DNA from: Methanolobus vulcani | GTDB lineage: Archaea > Halobacteriota > Methanosarcinia > Methanosarcinales > Methanosarcinaceae | Assembly: GCF_900100715.1 (NCBI RefSeq) | Contig: NZ_FNCA01000003.1 | Span: forward strand, 1 to 64,000 | Reading direction: 5' to 3' | Length of the DNA stretch: 64,000 nucleotides | Shown here: in pieces, positions 44,576 to 53,368 of the stretch | How positions within the stretch are numbered: position 1 is the first letter of the stretch | How the letters are laid out: each line of letters begins with the position of its first letter | Notes under the pieces: model-generated | Told to the model about the DNA's origin: nothing | Databases searched by the model: none | The model's input: only the letters and a program-made list of their open reading frames with translations | Program-made: the position numbers and the translations under genes

Positions 44576-44611
44576 TTAAAAAAATTGATGAAAAGGATGA
44601 TTGAATCATCC
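44576..44611 (-). terminator. Terminator overlapping the iorB stop
   Basis: GGATGAT-TGA-ATCATCC (44595-44611) includes the iorB stop codon and is followed on the minus strand by TTTTCATCAATTTTTTT. Confidence 0.7.
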
Positions 44612-45202
44612 CTGAGTAACATATCTACCCATCTCAAAAGCCTTTACGTTGATGGCAATAGTTTTCTGTGGAACAAGTTCCCTCACACATTCCACAAGAG
44701 TATCAACAGAAACCGGCAGATAATTTGAGACTGCGCCCACCATGACAACGTTCATGGACTGTGGATGACCAGCCTCTTTTGCAAGCTCGGTTGCATTGAA
44801 GGCTTTTACTTTATGAGATTCTTCCAGCTTTGCAATAATCGCATCAACATCAGGATAAGTACAGAGTCCTGAGGTCACAGTTACCGGGAGAATCGGGTCT
44901 GTGTTTACTATAATAATACCATCATCGGAAAGGAACTCAAGATACCGAAGTGCCTCACTTGGTTCAAGTGCAAGTAGTACATCAGCACCTTTCATCGGGA
45001 TCATGGAACCAAGTTCACAGTCAAGCCTGATATGATTGACAACTGAACCTCCACGCTGTGCCATTCCATGTGTCTCTGCTGCACGCACTGACATGTTTTC
45101 CTTAACGGCGGCCTTGCCGATTATATCAGATGCAAGTATAGTACCCTGTCCACCTACACCGGCGATGACAAGATCGAATTTTGATATTCCTTCTGCACTC
45201 AT
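44606..45202 (-). CDS. iorB: Indolepyruvate:ferredoxin oxidoreductase, beta subunit
   Basis: 198 residues, the gamma-type domain of the 2-oxoacid oxidoreductase family. LVIAGVGGQGTILASDIIGK near the N terminus, SVRAAETHGMAQRGGSVVNH near 35-54 and a long Rossmann-like core. With IorA it oxidatively decarboxylates aryl pyruvates (indolepyruvate, phenylpyruvate) to aryl-acetyl-CoA, reducing ferredoxin; in methanogens it can also work in reverse to make aromatic amino acids from arylacetates. Its ATG overlaps the iorA stop by four bases. Confidence 0.94.
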   Translation of the reverse strand: MSAEGISKFDLVIAGVGGQGTILASDIIGKAAVKENMSVRAAETHGMAQRGGSVVNHIRLDCELGSMIPMKGADVLLALEPSEALRYLEFLSDDGIIIVNTDPILPVTVTSGLCTYPDVDAIIAKLEESHKVKAFNATELAKEAGHPQSMNVVMVGAVSNYLPVSVDTLVECVRELVPQKTIAINVKAFEMGRYVTQG

Positions 45203-47028
45203 TTCTTCACCTCCGTAATGGCATCAAACTTACACAAGGCTGCACATACTCCACACCCAGTGCACATCGCATTTATGGATGCTTTCTTGGTTGTTGTGTC
45301 AAACTCAATTGCAGGACAACCAAGATTAACACAGAGTTTGCATCCGACACACTTTTCGGCATCGATTGAAAATGGCTTCCTGCGAATACCGGAACGCTTT
45401 GCATCAATGACACAGAACTGCCTTGTGATAACAACTGATGTTCCCTTGTATTCTTTTGCCCTTTTGAAGACCTCTTCTGCCTTTTCAAGATCGTATGGAT
45501 CAACTGTTTCAACAAATCCTGCACCCATGCCCTTACATAATTCCTCAAGGGAAACTTCAATGGTTGGCTCACCTGTTGCAAGCTTACCCATTCCAGGGTT
45601 TGGCTGGTGACCGGTCATTGCAGTGATGCGGTTATCTACTATAGTAACTGTGATGTCCGCTTTATTATAGATAGCATTGAGAAGACCATTCATTCCAGTG
45701 TGGAAGAATGTAGAATCACCAATTGAGCAGCATATAGGTTTTTTCTCTCCTGCCTGATACATTCCGCTTGCCACGGTTATACTTCCACCCATACAGAGTG
45801 TTGTATCAACTGTGCCGCTCTGAATTCCCAGTGTGTAACATCCAATGTCACTTGGAAAGATCGCATCCTTGCCGTAGACCTTTTTCATGACATGGAAACT
45901 TGCCCTGTGAGAGCATCCAGGACACATGACAGGAGGACGCATTGGCAGGTCTATCCTGCACCTGTCGTAATCGAAATCCTCTGCAACTTCTGCAGGAACA
46001 TCCGGTCTTTCAAGTTCAAGAACCTCTGCAAGAACGTCTGCACAGATATCAGTGTTCAGTTCATATATCCTTGGCACCGGACCTGGCATCTTGCCGACTA
46101 TCTCTACAGTTGAACCGGTCTGCTGTGCAATAATCCTAACCTGTTCCTCAACTATTGGCTCCATTTCCTCGAAGATGATTATCTTATCTGTGTTCTCCAT
46201 GAGGGTGCGGATCTTATTCTCCGGGACAGGATAGGTTCCGATCTTGAGGAATGATGCGTTGATTCCCTGTTGCATTACGGCTTCCTTTGCATAAACAGAA
46301 GCAATGCCTGATGCTATGACTCCGACCTTTGCGCTGTCAACGAGTTCAAGAGAGTTCCAGGGTGAATTCTCCAGTTCTTCCTGCATGGTTTTCTGTATCT
46401 CAAGAAGGTGAGGATGTTGTATCCTTGCATTCTTTGGAACCATGACCCAGCGCTCCAGCTCCTTTACGAACTCTGCTGTAGGTCTGGTTTCTTCCACCGG
46501 TCCGAGCTCAATATCGGATTTTCCGTGGGAGATACGGGTTGTTGGCCTGAAAATCACAGGCATCTGAACCTTGTTCGAGAATGCAAATGCGTAGGGAATC
46601 ATGTCCTTGGCTTCCTGTGGTGTGGAAGGATCAAGACATGGTATGAGTGAGAATTGTGAATATCTGCGGGTGTCCTGCTCGTTCTGTGATGAATGGCATG
46701 ATGGGTCGTCTGCTACTATTATTATCATGCTGCCTTTGACACCTGTGTAAGCAAGTGTGAGTAAGGGATCTGCTGCTACATTCAACCCGACGTGTTTCAT
46801 TGTAACTACTGAACGCACGCCAGCCATTGCAGCACCGGCTGCTACTTCAAGGGCAACTTTCTCATTGACCGACCACTCTACGTAAAAGTCTCTTTCCTTC
46901 ATTCCTGCCAGTGTACCGATGATCTCAGAGGATGGTGTTCCCGGATAACCGGATATGACCTGTCCGCCTCCTTCTACGATACCGCGTGCAATTGCAACGT
47001 TTCCCAGCATGTACTCGCGTGTGCTCAT
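45199..47028 (-). CDS. iorA: Indolepyruvate:ferredoxin oxidoreductase, alpha subunit
   Basis: 609 residues. The N-terminal pyrimidine-binding half has ISGYPGTPSSEIIGTLAGM; the TPP half has CPGCSHRASFHVMKKVYGKD and GDSTFFHTGMNGLLNAIYN. Two 4Fe-4S motifs close the protein: CVGCKLCVNLGCP and CTGCGVCAALC. The ATG at 47028 has GGAGAT 5 bases upstream and begins MSTREYMLGNVAIARG; an in-frame start at 47049 adds seven residues without a site. It forms an operon with iorB, ended by a hairpin. Confidence 0.95.
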   Translation of the reverse strand: MSTREYMLGNVAIARGIVEGGGQVISGYPGTPSSEIIGTLAGMKERDFYVEWSVNEKVALEVAAGAAMAGVRSVVTMKHVGLNVAADPLLTLAYTGVKGSMIIIVADDPSCHSSQNEQDTRRYSQFSLIPCLDPSTPQEAKDMIPYAFAFSNKVQMPVIFRPTTRISHGKSDIELGPVEETRPTAEFVKELERWVMVPKNARIQHPHLLEIQKTMQEELENSPWNSLELVDSAKVGVIASGIASVYAKEAVMQQGINASFLKIGTYPVPENKIRTLMENTDKIIIFEEMEPIVEEQVRIIAQQTGSTVEIVGKMPGPVPRIYELNTDICADVLAEVLELERPDVPAEVAEDFDYDRCRIDLPMRPPVMCPGCSHRASFHVMKKVYGKDAIFPSDIGCYTLGIQSGTVDTTLCMGGSITVASGMYQAGEKKPICCSIGDSTFFHTGMNGLLNAIYNKADITVTIVDNRITAMTGHQPNPGMGKLATGEPTIEVSLEELCKGMGAGFVETVDPYDLEKAEEVFKRAKEYKGTSVVITRQFCVIDAKRSGIRRKPFSIDAEKCVGCKLCVNLGCPAIEFDTTTKKASINAMCTGCGVCAALCKFDAITEVKK

Positions 47029-47226
47029 TTTAATCTCCTGCCAAGTCATACAAAATGATTATTGATAAAGATATCTGGACGGATGTTGTGTGTTAACACA
47101 TGTCACTGCATGATGATTTACCAATAATTGAACACGAGAGATCCAAAAGTCAACAGCTTCCTGTAAAGGTTTATAAGCTTACATTGTAGAATATAAATTA
47201 TAGTTCTCCACGGGAAGACAAAATCC

Positions 47227-48288
47227 ATGATAACGATTCGTTTTTACAGGATATATGACATCGGACTGGATATCGACCTTGACTGGCTTGAAAAGGAACT
47301 TGCCAGCAGCTTTACAACGGCAAGAGCAAGCTTTGTGCGTGTGAGGCCCACATCTATTATAATGGAAGTTCCGCCACTGCTAATCAGACTCGGGCAGTGC
47401 GGTGTGGAGAAGGATGGAAGGAAATTCAATTTTTCTGTCTTTGCACGTATTTTCCGGATTGGTGCCATCAGCCTGTGTTTTGCATATGAGAACGAAGATG
47501 CTGACTTTGAGTTCCTTGAGAATACAGCATTATTATTCTCCGAGCAGGAAGGGCTTGAGGATCTGTTCCTTTCACATCTAAATACCCTTGCAGACATACT
47601 CAAACCTCACATCAGGGGATTTGAGATGACCCCTGATTTCTTTGAGGACTATACAATCTACCATATGAACTGGATTGACGATTCCATTGACCTGCTACCA
47701 CTCCTTGCTGGCGAGAAAATAGATTTTTCGCCGCAGATGAGAGAGGAAATCCTCAAAGGTACGCATAGTTATACTAAAAATGACCGTGCTATTTTTTCCT
47801 GGGACTCTGCCCTTATCTGCGATCCTGGCACACCTACAGACCTTTTTGACCTCATTGAGTTTGCAAATGTACAGGTCTTTGAACTGCGTTACTATGACAG
47901 GGAATTGAGCAGGAGCATGGAAAAGATGTATGAGGACATTGCCCTTGCAGACAAACTCTCGTTCTTCAAAAGAAGGAAATTGTACAGGACAATTATGACT
48001 AAGCTCATGCAGGACAATGCAGCACTTTCGGAGGTCACCGAGAAGGTCAACAATCTTATCAAGGTCACTGAGGACGTTTACTATGCAAGGGTATATGAAA
48101 CTGTCCTGAAAACACTAAGAAGCGAGCAGTGGAGCGAGAGTGTGAACCATAAAATAGAGGTCATACGAGACAATTATTCAATGCTCTCCGACGAGGTAAG
48201 GATCCAGCACTCCAATTATCTGGAATGGATAATTATTGTGCTGATAGCTATTGAGATTGTTATGGCTGTGGTGGATAGGATTGTTTGA
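47227..48288 (+). CDS. RMD1/DUF155-type membrane protein
   Basis: 353 residues. The second half carries the pattern of the RMD1/DUF155 family: DRAIFSWDSALICD, LIEFANVQVFELRYYDRELS, RVYETVLKTLRSEQWSESVN with KIEVIRDNYSML, and a C-terminal tail anchor LEWIIIVLIAIEIVMAVV. The soluble domain would face the cytoplasm, held by one C-terminal span. In eukaryotes relatives are mitochondrial membrane proteins; the archaeal role is unknown. A TTTATAAG box lies about 57 bases upstream. A degraded copy of its 3' part lies at 49648-49800, on the far side of the Fic gene. Confidence 0.7.
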   Translation: MITIRFYRIYDIGLDIDLDWLEKELASSFTTARASFVRVRPTSIIMEVPPLLIRLGQCGVEKDGRKFNFSVFARIFRIGAISLCFAYENEDADFEFLENTALLFSEQEGLEDLFLSHLNTLADILKPHIRGFEMTPDFFEDYTIYHMNWIDDSIDLLPLLAGEKIDFSPQMREEILKGTHSYTKNDRAIFSWDSALICDPGTPTDLFDLIEFANVQVFELRYYDRELSRSMEKMYEDIALADKLSFFKRRKLYRTIMTKLMQDNAALSEVTEKVNNLIKVTEDVYYARVYETVLKTLRSEQWSESVNHKIEVIRDNYSMLSDEVRIQHSNYLEWIIIVLIAIEIVMAVVDRIV

Positions 48289-48316
48289 AGTTTGTGGTTT
48301 TTGCTCTAACTTTAGT

Positions 48317-48412
48317 TTGCTTTACTTAGAGTGAAATGGAGGATTCTAAGTAAAGGATGCTTTGCTTAGAATAGAAGATAGCATTTTAAGTAAAGAAGGC
48401 TTTACTTAGAAT
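48317..48412 (+). promoter_or_regulatory. Repeated palindromes before the Fic gene (operator candidate)
   Basis: The unit TAAGTAAAG / CTTTACTTA recurs. Palindrome 1 (48343-48372) is ATTCTAAGTAAAG-GATG-CTTTGCTTAGAAT with one mismatch. Palindrome 2 (48384-48412) is TTTTAAGTAAAG-AAGG-CTTTACTTAGAAT. A half site GCTTTACTTAGA is at 48319-48330. Centres of the two palindromes are about 41 bases apart, near four helical turns. The sites lie 75-170 bases before the Fic start. Confidence 0.65.
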
Positions 48413-48488
48413 GAGATTTAATTTTTAAATTAAGATTCCTTAATTTAGATATTGAATATATTCTTTGTTTAGTTTGGAGGAGGAAGTC

Positions 48489-49640
48489 GTGAGTGAAAGA
48501 GCAGGAAAGTTTGTACTGACACCTAACGGATATAGGTCGTTCATACCCAAAGAGTTGCCACCAGAGCCTCCAATTGACTACGATGATGAGCTAAGACTTC
48601 TTTTATCGAAAGCTGATAGAAATTTAGCAAGGCTTGACGGGATTACTTCAGTGCTTCCAAATCCTGATTTGTTCATTGCCATGTATGTGAAGAAAGAAGC
48701 GCTTCTCAGTTCACAGATTGAAGGCACTCAGGCATCTCTTGAAGGAGTGCTGGAATTTGAGGCAGACCTTGTTCCAAAAGAAGACATCAATGAAATCAAA
48801 GAAGTAGTGAACTATATTTCAGCTCTTGATTATGGAATAAACAGACTGAAAGAGACTTCAATGTCTATTGAGCTGATTAAGGAGATCCATAAAATCCTGC
48901 TTGAAGGTACACGAGGGGACGGACTTAATTCCGGCAATTTTAAAACCTGCCAGAATTACATCGGAACTCCAGGTGCTTCTATCATGGAAGCAATATTTGT
49001 TCCCCCCACTCCAGAAATAACTATCCCTGCAATCGAAGGACTTGAAAGATTCCTTCTTGAGAAAGATAACATACCGGCACTTGTGAAGATTGGACTTATC
49101 CACGCACAGTTTGAAACAATCCATCCTTTCCTTGATGGGAACGGAAGGATTGGAAGACTTCTGATCACGTTCGATCTCGTCTGGAAAGAGATTCTTTCAA
49201 AACCCCTGCTGTACCTGAGTTTCTACCTGAAGAACAACAGAAGCGAATACTATGACCTGCTGATGAAGGTTCGTACCGAAGGTGCATGGGAGGACTGGCT
49301 CAAGTTCTTCCTCAAAGGAGTGAGCGAAACCTCAGAGGAAGCTGTGAACACTGCAAGAGAAATCATTAAATTAAAAGATGATATGACAAAACTCCTCTAT
49401 GAGAAATCAGTCTCAAGCATCCATGCAATAAGACTTATTGACCTTCTTTTTGAAAGCCCTCTTATAAGCAATGCTGATGTTGTGGAAAAACTCAACATCA
49501 CATCCGTAACCGCAACCAGCCTCATGAACAAATTCGAAGAGATCGGCATTCTGACCGAGATCACCGGCAAGAAGAGATATAAGAGGTATCTGTTTACGGA
49601 CTATGTGGATATTATAAGTAGGGGTACGAATAATATTTGA
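48489..49640 (+). CDS. Fic-family protein (AMPylase-type) with C-terminal winged helix
   Basis: 383 residues from the GTG at 48489, which has GGAGGAGG 5 bases upstream. The catalytic loop HPFLDGNGRIGR (near residue 212) is complete, with the catalytic His. LLSSQIEGTQASLEGVL near residues 72-88 contains the S-x-x-x-E-G inhibitory helix motif of class II Fic proteins, which blocks ATP until displaced. The last ~70 residues (SPLISNADVVEKLNITSVTA then TSLMNKFEEIGIL) form a winged helix that could bind the palindromes upstream. Such proteins transfer AMP, or another nucleotide, to target hydroxyls. Flanked by a DUF155 gene and its remnant. Confidence 0.88.
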   Translation: MSERAGKFVLTPNGYRSFIPKELPPEPPIDYDDELRLLLSKADRNLARLDGITSVLPNPDLFIAMYVKKEALLSSQIEGTQASLEGVLEFEADLVPKEDINEIKEVVNYISALDYGINRLKETSMSIELIKEIHKILLEGTRGDGLNSGNFKTCQNYIGTPGASIMEAIFVPPTPEITIPAIEGLERFLLEKDNIPALVKIGLIHAQFETIHPFLDGNGRIGRLLITFDLVWKEILSKPLLYLSFYLKNNRSEYYDLLMKVRTEGAWEDWLKFFLKGVSETSEEAVNTAREIIKLKDDMTKLLYEKSVSSIHAIRLIDLLFESPLISNADVVEKLNITSVTATSLMNKFEEIGILTEITGKKRYKRYLFTDYVDIISRGTNNI

Positions 49641-49647
49641 GAGTTTA

Positions 49648-49800
49648 TTTCCCTTGCAGACAAATTGTTATTCATCAAAAGAAGACAACTGTACTGGGCA
49701 ATTATTCAATGCCTCTAACGAGGTAAGGATTGAGCATTCCAATTATCTTGAATGGATAATTATTGTGCTGATAGCTATTGAGATCGTGATGGAGAAGGTA
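49648..49800 (+). pseudogene. Remnant of the DUF155-type gene
   Basis: Two stretches match the 47227-48288 gene at nucleotide level. CCCTTGCAGACAAA and the following ~45 bases match positions near 47940-47995, and the last ~90 bases match positions near 48178-48265, including an almost identical segment encoding NYLEWIIIVLIAIEIV. About 180 bases between are deleted and the frame is broken. It is the end of a second copy, now on the far side of the Fic gene. Confidence 0.8.
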
Positions 49801-49802
49801 AG

Positions 49803-50576
49803 TTACGTGTAACTTGTAAGAATCAACTTTTCCCTAAACTCATCAAGATCATTCTCTAGTTCTTTCAGCTCTGCTATTAAAGGAAGCAACCTATCTAGTC
49901 CTAAATAAATATTATGGATCCACAATCCGATATCTTCAGCTTTATCAAAATCCCTGATATTGACAACTATTTTTTCATTTGCACAAGCTGAATCTATTAT
50001 TTCTTCGAATATATCAGTAATACACACTCTCAAATTCGAAAACAATTCAGGTTTAAACTCTTGAATTATAGAGCCAAATTCATTTTCTAGTTCATTTAGA
50101 TTTTCTAGGATGCCTAAAAGGTATAACATAGACATACTATCAATATCATAATTCATATTTGAACTACCAATTGGAGAACAATATAAACTTACATAACTAC
50201 ACTTACCTTCTCTAAAAGAAACAAGTATTAGACCCTTGTTTTCAATTGATATTTCTTTATTATTTTCTAAAGTAATATCGGTAGAAGTTTCAACTATAAC
50301 AGTATCCTCCTTATGTTCATAAGATGTTGAAATAATATCTCTACCCAAAGAATCTAGTTGATAGATAGTATCTTCGTCATCTTTAGGGACAGTAATTTTG
50401 TAAAACCTATGAATATCTTTTAACAAGCCATCGTTAATTTTTGTTGATAACAACTTAAGCTTCTCTTTTTCTTTAAGCCTTTTTTCAAGGTTCTTCTGTT
50501 TTATTATAGAATACAAAGCTAAAGCTACTCCTAAAAACCCAAATGTAAATCCTATTATTTCAGTTGTTAACGACAT
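49803..50576 (-). CDS. Membrane-anchored orphan protein
   Basis: 257 residues from the ATG at 50576 (GGGAGT upstream); an in-frame start at 50600 is possible. One N-terminal membrane span (IIGFTFGFLGVALALYSII) is followed by a charged coiled stretch (KQKNLEKRLKEKEKLKLLS) and a ~200-residue soluble domain of mixed strands and helices, ending in a long helix (LIAELKELENDLDEFREKL). I recognise no family. Its codon use is markedly AT-richer than the flanking metabolic genes, which together with the adjacent remnant suggests acquired DNA. Confidence 0.6.
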   Translation of the reverse strand: MSLTTEIIGFTFGFLGVALALYSIIKQKNLEKRLKEKEKLKLLSTKINDGLLKDIHRFYKITVPKDDEDTIYQLDSLGRDIISTSYEHKEDTVIVETSTDITLENNKEISIENKGLILVSFREGKCSYVSLYCSPIGSSNMNYDIDSMSMLYLLGILENLNELENEFGSIIQEFKPELFSNLRVCITDIFEEIIDSACANEKIVVNIRDFDKAEDIGLWIHNIYLGLDRLLPLIAELKELENDLDEFREKLILTSYT

Positions 50577-50698
50577 TGATACTCCCATTACAATATTCAA
50601 GATAATAGCAAATAACTAAAAAGAGTTTTCTTTGAATAAAATTATATCTAAAGCATAATCGACAAATATAAAACCAAAGAACTATGTGCAATACCTCT

Positions 50699-50711
50699 AT
50701 AGTATATAATC
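50699..50711 (+). promoter_or_regulatory. TATA-like box for proA-proB
   Basis: TATAGTATATAAT, about 40-50 bases before the proA ATG at 50750. Confidence 0.4.
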
Positions 50712-50749
50712 TGACATCACTGTTTTAAAAAACCCAGGGTGGTTTATTC

Positions 50750-52105
50750 ATGGTTCTTGAAATTGAAGAAAAGGTCATTGAGGCAAAGAAGGCGTCCATC
50801 ATTCTTGCAAGTGTCAGCACAGACACAAAGAATGCAGCCCTTGAAGCAATGGCACAGGCACTTGATGATAATCGCGATAAGATACTCGAAGCAAACAAGA
50901 AAGACATTGAAGCAGCAGAGAAGCTCAAAAGGAAAGGCGAACTTTCCCAGGCTCTTGTAGACAGGCTCAAGGTCAACGACAGCAAGATCAGCGGAATGAT
51001 AGATGGCATCCGTGACGTAATCAAGCTCGAAGACCCTGTGGGCAAAACCATTGATGCTCTTGAACTTGATCAGGGACTAGAACTCTATCAGGTAAGCTGT
51101 CCGATCGGACTTATCGGAGTAATATTTGAAGCACGTCCTGATGTAGTGCCACAAGTCATGTCCTTATGTCTTAAAAGCGGCAACGCAACCATATTCAAAG
51201 GCGGAAGCGAGGCACTAAATTCAAATCGTGTAATCTTTGACTTATTAAATGAAGCTGCGGAATCCACAAAAGGAATGCCATCCGGTGCATTCCAGCTCAT
51301 GGAAACAAGGGAAGAGGTCAACGACATCCTGAGCATGGATGCATACATCGACCTGCTCATTCCAAGAGGCTCCAATGCATTTGTCAAATACATGCAGGAC
51401 AACACCAAGATCCCGGTCCTCGGACACGCAGACGGTATCTGCCATGTTTATGTTGACGATGAAGCAGACCTATCAAAAGCATATGATGTCTGTTTTGACT
51501 CAAAAGTACAGTATCCTGCTGTATGTAACGCAATGGAGACATTGCTTGTCAACGAGAACATAGCTGACAAATTCCTGCCAAAGATGGCAAGAATGTATGA
51601 TGAAGCAGGTGTCCAGATGCGCTGTGACGAAGCATCCTTTGAGCTACTCGGACAGATCGACTTCCTTAAAAGCATAGCAAGAGCCATTGAAGATGACTGG
51701 AGAACAGAGTACAACGACCTCACACTCTCCATCAAGATAGTAGAATCAATGGATGAAGCCATCGAGCACATCAACAACTACGGTTCACATCACACTGACG
51801 GCATAATCACAGAGAATGACCTCAAGAAGAAGAAATTCACAGAACTTGTGGACTCATCCAGTGTAATGCTTAATGCATCAACCAGATTCGCAGATGGTTT
51901 CCGTTATGGAAAAGGAGCAGAAGTCGGAATAAGCACAAACAAGATCCATGCACGTGGCCCAGTAGGAATGGAAGGGCTCCTCATCTACAAGTACATACTC
52001 GTAGGCAATGGAGACAAAGTTGCAGACTATGTCGGTCCTGAAGCAAAGAAATACACACACCGCACGCTCAATAAGAAAGTCGGTGATGCAGTTTCCAGAA
52101 AATAA
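50750..52105 (+). CDS. proA: Gamma-glutamyl phosphate reductase
   Basis: 451 residues. It reduces gamma-glutamyl phosphate with NADPH to glutamate semialdehyde in proline synthesis. The catalytic Cys lies in YPAVCNAMETLLVN near residues 256-269. Other family segments are GLIGVIFEARPDVVPQVMSL and SHHTDGIITEN near 345, plus FADGFRYGKGAEVGIST and HARGPVGMEGLLIYKY near the C terminus. The first ATG is used. proB follows 31 bases later, so the two form an operon making the proline precursor. Confidence 0.95.
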   Translation: MVLEIEEKVIEAKKASIILASVSTDTKNAALEAMAQALDDNRDKILEANKKDIEAAEKLKRKGELSQALVDRLKVNDSKISGMIDGIRDVIKLEDPVGKTIDALELDQGLELYQVSCPIGLIGVIFEARPDVVPQVMSLCLKSGNATIFKGGSEALNSNRVIFDLLNEAAESTKGMPSGAFQLMETREEVNDILSMDAYIDLLIPRGSNAFVKYMQDNTKIPVLGHADGICHVYVDDEADLSKAYDVCFDSKVQYPAVCNAMETLLVNENIADKFLPKMARMYDEAGVQMRCDEASFELLGQIDFLKSIARAIEDDWRTEYNDLTLSIKIVESMDEAIEHINNYGSHHTDGIITENDLKKKKFTELVDSSSVMLNASTRFADGFRYGKGAEVGISTNKIHARGPVGMEGLLIYKYILVGNGDKVADYVGPEAKKYTHRTLNKKVGDAVSRK

Positions 52106-52136
52106 GAAAGGTTAACAACACGCAGGGGCATCACTT

Positions 52137-53261
52137 TTGCATAACAGGAAAGAGCTCTTCAAAGATGTGAACAGGATCGTTGTAAAGATAGGAACATCAT
52201 CCATCAATACCGAAGACGGCAAACTTAACAGGGATTTCATGGAGAACATGGCTGCACAGGTTGCCGAACTCCATGAAATAGGAAAAAAAGTCATCCTTGT
52301 AAGTTCAGGAGCCATCGGGATCGGTATTGACATTCTTGATTTTGACAGTCGCCCCAAAGAGATACCGGTCAGACAGGCATGTGCTGCTGTTGGCCAGAGT
52401 GTGCTCATGCAGGAGTGGTGCAATTCTTTTGCAAAACACAACCTGAAGGTAGCTCAGATACTCCTGACATACGAATCATTCTCAAACAGACTCACCTATC
52501 TCAACCTCAGGAACAGTATTTCCACCCTGCTTAGTTATGGAGTCATACCGATTATCAACGAGAACGACAGCACATCCGTTAACGAGATAGAAGCAACATT
52601 CGGCGACAACGATAAACTTTCCGCAATGCTTGCCAGCAAGATGGAAGCTGACCTGCTCATAATCCTTTCAGACATTGACGGCCTTTATGACAAGAACCCA
52701 AAACGCAATCATGATGCCACACTTCTGAGCCTTGTGGAAGAAATAACTCCCGAGATCGAAAGTTACGGAGGCAGTCCCACAAGCATGAAAGGTGTGGGCG
52801 GCATGAGAACCAAAATAGAAGCCGCCAAGATATGTTACATGTCAGGCTGCTATATGATCATCACTAACAGCGCTACTGAGAATGTAGTCACAAAAGTACT
52901 TTCCGGGGAAGATATCGGAACGCTTTTCCTTGCCAACCAGGAAGTTCACAAGAACAGGATACGCTGGATACTGCTTTCAAAATCATGTGGTTCCATTGAA
53001 GTAGATACAGGTGCAAGAGAAGCCATACTTAACAGCATGAGCCTGCTACCTTCAGGAGTTACTAAAGTCAATGGTGAGTTTGACAGAGGAGAGATAGTAG
53101 AGATAATCTGTGAAGGCAAAGTCTTTGCAAAAGGCATAACTGACTACACATCCGATGAACTGGAACAAGTCAAAGGGCAGCATACAGACCTGATAGTTGA
53201 CATTCTTGGTTATAAGAACTATAACCATGTAATGAAGAAAGAGAACATCGGTATTTGCTAG
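52137..53261 (+). CDS. proB: Glutamate 5-kinase with PUA domain
   Basis: 374 residues. It phosphorylates glutamate, the first and usually proline-inhibited step of proline synthesis. The amino-acid kinase domain has RIVVKIGTSSIN, VILVSSGAIGIGIDIL and INENDSTSVNEIEATFGDND, then MKGVGGMRTKIEAAKI. A C-terminal PUA domain (near residues 275-365: GSIEVDTGAREAILNSMSLL, FDRGEIVEIICEGKVFAKG) is present as in bacterial ProB. The start is a TTG at 52137 with a G-rich CAGGGG about 10 bases upstream. Proline synthesis of this bacterial kind is patchy in archaea. Confidence 0.94.
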   Translation: MHNRKELFKDVNRIVVKIGTSSINTEDGKLNRDFMENMAAQVAELHEIGKKVILVSSGAIGIGIDILDFDSRPKEIPVRQACAAVGQSVLMQEWCNSFAKHNLKVAQILLTYESFSNRLTYLNLRNSISTLLSYGVIPIINENDSTSVNEIEATFGDNDKLSAMLASKMEADLLIILSDIDGLYDKNPKRNHDATLLSLVEEITPEIESYGGSPTSMKGVGGMRTKIEAAKICYMSGCYMIITNSATENVVTKVLSGEDIGTLFLANQEVHKNRIRWILLSKSCGSIEVDTGAREAILNSMSLLPSGVTKVNGEFDRGEIVEIICEGKVFAKGITDYTSDELEQVKGQHTDLIVDILGYKNYNHVMKKENIGIC

Positions 53262-53368
53262 GATACCTTTTAACAGCTACGAAAGTTCTTGCTAACTTTT
53301 TTAATGATATCTTCATTACTTTATTATAACTAGTCCCGCTTATAAGGATTCAAATCACAAGATCAAAA

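Noticed and set aside
49800-49815. Palindrome AAGTTAC-GT-GTAACTT at the end of the orphan gene
   Set aside because: Perfect 7-bp stem but no T-run on the minus strand; too little to call a terminator or operator.
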